A stretch of DNA of 64,000 bases, taken from assembly GCA_023853785.1 (NCBI GenBank), contig JAJIRX010000555.1, positions 558,001-622,000 of the forward strand. The letters are read 5' to 3'. The stretch comes from Psilocybe azurescens. Its lineage: Eukaryota > Basidiomycota > Agaricomycetes > Agaricales > Agrocybaceae. Position numbers and translations under genes: made by a program. The notes below the pieces were generated by a model that saw nothing but the letters and a program-made list of their open reading frames with translations, did not search any database and was not told where the DNA came from. Shown here one piece after another: positions 59,823-64,000 of the stretch (positions are counted from its first letter, which is position 1; every line of letters starts with the position of its first letter).

Positions 59823-62800
59823 CTGGTTGCACACAATTCGGTGTCACCCATCCATTTCAGTCCAACAAAGCAACAGATCGAACTATCCCACTACCAGCTC
59901 TATGCAGTCCAAAAATGGATACAGCAGCGCAGAACATTTCCCTGTCTGGTCGTCTACACTGCCAATCCTGAACACAGAGTCATTCTCGATGCTCTCGTCC
60001 CCCAGGACCACCAAGTCTGGCACTCCACCATCGCTCTTCTGGCCGCAGATGGTGCAAAGCAGAAACGGACGCCCCATGGAACTCTCATGGTCACCTCCCT
60101 CGCTCACTTTCGCTCAGACTACACCATCGTCCAGATCCCAAATGGCAACTTTGATCACGTAAAGCACCAGCTCTATGCAAACATAAATCTCCTCCGCATG
60201 GGCTGCAGTGGCCGCACCGCTCTCACTCTCGAGGATCCGAGTGACTCTACCAAAGAACGCTTTATTTCCGCCTACAGTCTCCCAGATTCGAGTTCAACCC
60301 CTGCTTCTGTGGATCATATCTCAAGTCCCCAGTCGCAAGGAGCTGTCTCCCGGTCTTCCTTGTCGATCACACCCATTCAGTCTTACAATCTCAGCACCTC
60401 CTCTCTGCCCTATGCAAAGTCTAGAGAACGCGCCACTTTTCTTACCACCATCCTTGAGCTCGTAAAGCTTATTCAAGCAAGTCTTGCCCTCTTTGGAATG
60501 TATCCTGCAAACTCCATCACCTCTGTCCCCCAGAATTTGGTTCTCGACGGTCTCTTGTGCGATCACACAGTTGCAGGTATCCGTTCATGGACAACTCATA
60601 TTGGTCGTCCCTGTGTCGGTCTAGAGGTATTGTCTCTATCCATTCCCCCGTCTCCTCAACCATTTAACACTCTACAGTCCACAGAGCGCATAGCAGACCC
60701 TCTCTTTGTCTCTGCTATCCTTACTCTTGTTCTCTCTATTCGCAACAAACTTGCATATCTGGGCTACTCATTCGTACGTCCCATCTCTACCCCTCCATGT
60801 CTCATCTTCATTTACCATAGGTCCTTCCTCGGGACCCCTTTCTCTACCCTTATGCGTTCTCACAAGCCATAAGCCATTACATCCAGTCAACCGCCCCTCC
60901 ACCCATTGCACCACCTCAAAACAACCGCACGTTCTCCGCATCCCATCACGTCGTCCATGTCTCCACCCCCTGATCCCTGCAGCACCTCCTCTCACCAACA
61001 TTCTCTCCGTCTCCGCTGCTGCTGCTGCCGCCCAGTCCCTGCCCATCGGCGCCATTCTCACACGCGAACTCGTCGAATCCATTTCTGCAGCTTACGACGC
61101 CAAACTTAAAGCGGAAAACCGCAAAGTCCGACGTGTCATCAAGAACAGACTCGCCGCCGCTCCCTCCACCGGCATCCCAAACGTCGACAGCGACGGCGCA
61201 GAGAGCGAGCTTCGCGATCAGCGACGGCACACCCTCAGCCTCAGTCTAAGCGGCGGCGAGGGCAATGCCGACCGCTCGCCTGCCCAAGCAGGAGCGGGCA
61301 GTTCGAGCGTCGGCTCTATCGGTGCGAGCGGGGGCCAGATCCTGAGTGGGATCGGCAGCAGCCTGGCGAGCGGTCTGCGCTTGGGCACCGCGGGCGCGGC
61401 TGGCGCGTATGGGGACCCCGGCGCGCTGATGGCTCCCACCCTGGATCTCGCCGGCTTCGTGACGTTGGCTGTCGGCACCGGCACAGGCGCCGGGCACGGC
61501 TTTTCCTCTAGGAGGGAGAAAAAGTCGCGCAAGAGCAAGGAGCGGAGTAGGCGGGGTGAGAGCGTCGACATTGGCGCGTTGTATGAGCGCGATCGGGACC
61601 ATGTTGTCGCTGGCACCGTTAGAGCGCTATGGAGCGGGCGCGTCGTGGACCTTGTGAGGATGCGCGAGGATGCGGAGGGCACGTCGCTTTCTCACAGGTT
61701 GGGTATGGGCCATGGCGACAGTCGAAGCGTTCTGGGCGATCGCGACAAGTGGAAGCGCGACAAAGGGCCAACACATCCGGCGAGCGACGGCGAGGAGTCG
61801 TGGAGAGAGCGACGCTATGACGGGCGGTCGACGGAGGAGGAGAGCGACGTGTTCAACTCGATGCCTGGCAGCGTGCACTCCTTTGGAGGCATGTGGAGCG
61901 GTCGTGTGCGCGGCAAACTTGGAACATGGGCTGGGTGCGTTGCTTTTGTCGCCTTGCCCCAACCAAATGTCACCAAGCTAAGCTAATTGAAAAAAAAAAA
62001 AAAGACTGGCCAAAAGAAAACCCAAAGCGCCGACTTGAGCCACACTCCACCGCTGCCTTCTGCGCCTTTCAAAGGGAAGGAGAAGGAGTTGAGCCCGCAG
62101 ATACCTGCGAGCACTCCGCCACCTCCCCCCGGCTTATCATCAGCGGTAGTGGCAGCATGAGCAGTCGTCCGTCTGCCAGTCGTCGGTCGACGGTGACTGC
62201 CTCTGGAGCGCAATCGCCTACGCTGCCGCCTATGGTTTTTTCAGGGCAAGCACACGCCCTTTGCCTGCCACAGTTTCGTTGTTGACGCTTTATTTATGAA
62301 ATAGTGACGGAGACGACGACGATCTACTCAGCAGCGGACAGGTTTCTCCTCTCAGTGCGTATCCGCAAAACCCTCTTACATCACAGATTCTCATTCTGCA
62401 TGCATCTCGCAGGCGACTACAGACCGAGCCCGTTCAACATGCTCGGCAGCAACTCGCACACGCTCGCCTCCGCGGAGGGGTCGAGCACCAACCTCGGGTT
62501 TAGCGCGCAGGACTACGAACGGACGTTGGCCAAGCTGCTCAGCCAGAAGCGACCGTGGGCGGATCGGCGCGTGCCGCAGAGCGCGCGTGTGGCGAGCTGG
62601 GCGGATCCCATGTCTGCGTCGCGGCCGGATGAGGAGGACGAGGACGAGGATGTCGTGGACGGAGAGGAGGAGGACGAGGCGGAGGTTGAAGGGGAGGAAG
62701 GGGAGGTGGTGAGTATGCGCAGTTTCGAGAAGCGGTATCGGCGCTCTCGATCCCGGGATAGAGACAGCGAGGCGGAGGTCGAGGCGGAGGAGAGTGATGT

Positions 62801-64000
62801 CAGTCGATTGGGGCCGGGCTTGAAGAGGAAGGGCAAGGAAAAGGAGAAGGCGAGGTTCCACAGTTTGCTGAGCGTGTTGGACGGGGAGGGTGTCTTGGTT
62901 GAAGAACCTTTGGAGGAATCGGATTATGAAGATAATGATGCGTATTCGATGGATGAAGCGGACAGAGAAAGCTCGTGGAAGAGGAGGACGATTAGTTTTG
63001 ATTCTCATCGGTGAGTGATGAGTGTTCTGAAGGGCGCCACGAGGCTTGGAATACTGATTTTTGTATTAGTCGACGCAGTTTTCATGATTTGGAGACGTTC
63101 AGAGAGATTGAGGTGTTGAGTCCTGAAAGGATGAAGATTGATGTAGACATTTGTGGTCATTTGCTAATCATAAGGAGGAGAGAGGAACATTTACGGAATG
63201 TCATCACCTGTGCAAGGGTAGGTTTCATTCTGTACTGCTTTCAAGATTTAAAAAATCAAGACTAATATCTCTACTTTCACAGCTCATCACTCAAGCACTA
63301 TCTAAAACTAACCTGGTGCTTCGCGAGCACTATGAGACGCACCTCCCTACCCTCTCACAGATCTCCGCAGACTCCTCCGTACTCGGCGCCCTCGAAAGCG
63401 AGCGGCTGCGGTCACTCAAGATCGTCCAGTCCACCAACACACTCGAATACGAATCAGCCCAGTTTCTCGTCGACGAACTCTGGCAGACCGTCAGCCCCTC
63501 ACGCGGCAAGGTCTTCGAGCTGCGCGACAAAGTGTTCGGCACGGGCGGGCGCCGCCTCCCAGTAGGCGTCCACGGCGCGCACGGCGCGTTCAACAGGCTA
63601 CAGTGGACGCTCGACGGTCGGACGCGCGTCGTCGACTATCGCGGGCGCACCGAGAGCGAGGCAGAGGAGGAGAGCAAGGTCGACGAACTGCCGTCCGTGC
63701 TGCAGAGCGGGGTGTTCATGGACGCGCCTGCGACGCCTATGGAGAAGCAGCATGCTGTGGGTGCAGAGGAAGATGAGGAAGATGTAGTGGAGCATCCTGG
63801 TATCAAGCCAATGTGGCTCTTGAGGTTCTTTACGAGTTGGGGTGCGAGGTGGAGTGCGGCGACCGCGGCGACGACGCCGTCAATGAGCGGTGCGTTGTCA
63901 CCTGGCCAGAAAGAGGGCAGCAGCGAACCTGAAAATATCGCGGTACCCGATAACAAGTCGGCTCAACGGTCAGAGCCCACTCTCGTCTCTACTGACACCA
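59805..64000 (+). CDS. Large STB6-like protein (3' end outside window)
   Basis: An open frame from about 59667 or, more likely, the ATG at 59805 (MDNHILLVAHNSVSPIHFSP). It reads ELSHYQLYAVQKWIQQRR, LELVKLIQASLALFGMYPAN, DGLLCDHTVAGIRSWTTHIG, ERIADPLFVSAILTLVLSIR, then PIGAILTRELVESISAAYDA and a long Gly/Ser- and acid-rich middle. The C-terminal part has SFHDLETFREIEVLSPERMK and SVLGALESERLRSLKIVQST, and continues past base 64000. The order recalls fungal STB6/STB2-type proteins linked to the Sin3 deacetylase complex, but I recognise this only loosely. The exon structure at 61930-62420 is uncertain, including an A13 tract at 61989 in probable intron sequence and a likely frame change near 62130. 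Earlier ATGs at 59772 and 59667 are possible. Confidence 0.55.

Noticed and set aside
61989..62002. A13 tract as a possible gene end or retrogene poly(A) tail
   Set aside because: It lies inside probable intron sequence of the STB6-like gene, with no retrocopy or target duplication visible; a simple homopolymer is enough.

Overview
The window looks like a chromosome segment from a filamentous basidiomycete, most likely an Agaricomycete. The signs are dense protein-coding genes on both strands, many 50-60 nt introns with CTGAC/CTAAC-type branch points, short intergenic spaces, tandem cytochrome P450 paralogues, a GILT-type secreted thiol reductase, a GPI-type chitin deacetylase, and a CpG-depleted repeat island. 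No tRNA, rRNA, CRISPR or bacterial-style operon was seen.

Layout. 1-10.2 kb: a kelch/multi-membrane-pass gene running off the left edge, a small Sml1/Dif1/Spd1-like gene, a C2H2 zinc-finger gene, a 343-bp MITE-like inverted-repeat element, MIX23 (CCDC58), a GILT-like reductase and YOS1. 10.2-14.1 kb: an AT-rich, gene-free island with almost no CpG from 10.7 to 13.9 kb, holding a second MITE-like element (255 bp). 14.1-31 kb: mitochondrial uL22m, OST1, an unknown secreted protein, a mitochondrial PPR protein, a membrane-anchored aspartic protease, hydroxyacid-oxoacid transhydrogenase (ADHFE1), HIS6, ribosomal protein L35 and a Ste20/GCK kinase. 31-50 kb: chitin deacetylase, TFIIF alpha, a mitochondrial PDK/BCKDK-type kinase, a disordered unknown protein, the NDR kinase CBK1, helicase SPB4 and a Ypr097w-like PX protein. 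50-64 kb: two tandem P450s, about 2.4 kb without recognised genes, a RING-Lon (LONRF-like) protein, and a large STB6-like gene running off the right edge.

Most genes are housekeeping functions: ER glycosylation and ER-Golgi traffic, mitochondrial and cytosolic translation, ribosome biogenesis, histidine synthesis and signalling. The accessory content is the P450 pair, the secreted and cell-wall proteins and the repeat island. No clear gene cluster or new defence-like system was found.

The most striking pattern is technical or evolutionary. At least a dozen conserved genes have reading frames broken by one base, nearly always inside a mononucleotide run (HIS6, CBK1 twice, TFIIF alpha twice, SPB4, uL22m, PPR, chitin deacetylase, PX protein, one P450, kelch gene, LONRF). 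Decay of that many essential genes is implausible, so uncorrected homopolymer errors in the assembly are the best explanation. Exon coordinates were worked out by eye; gene ends are firmer than individual splice sites.
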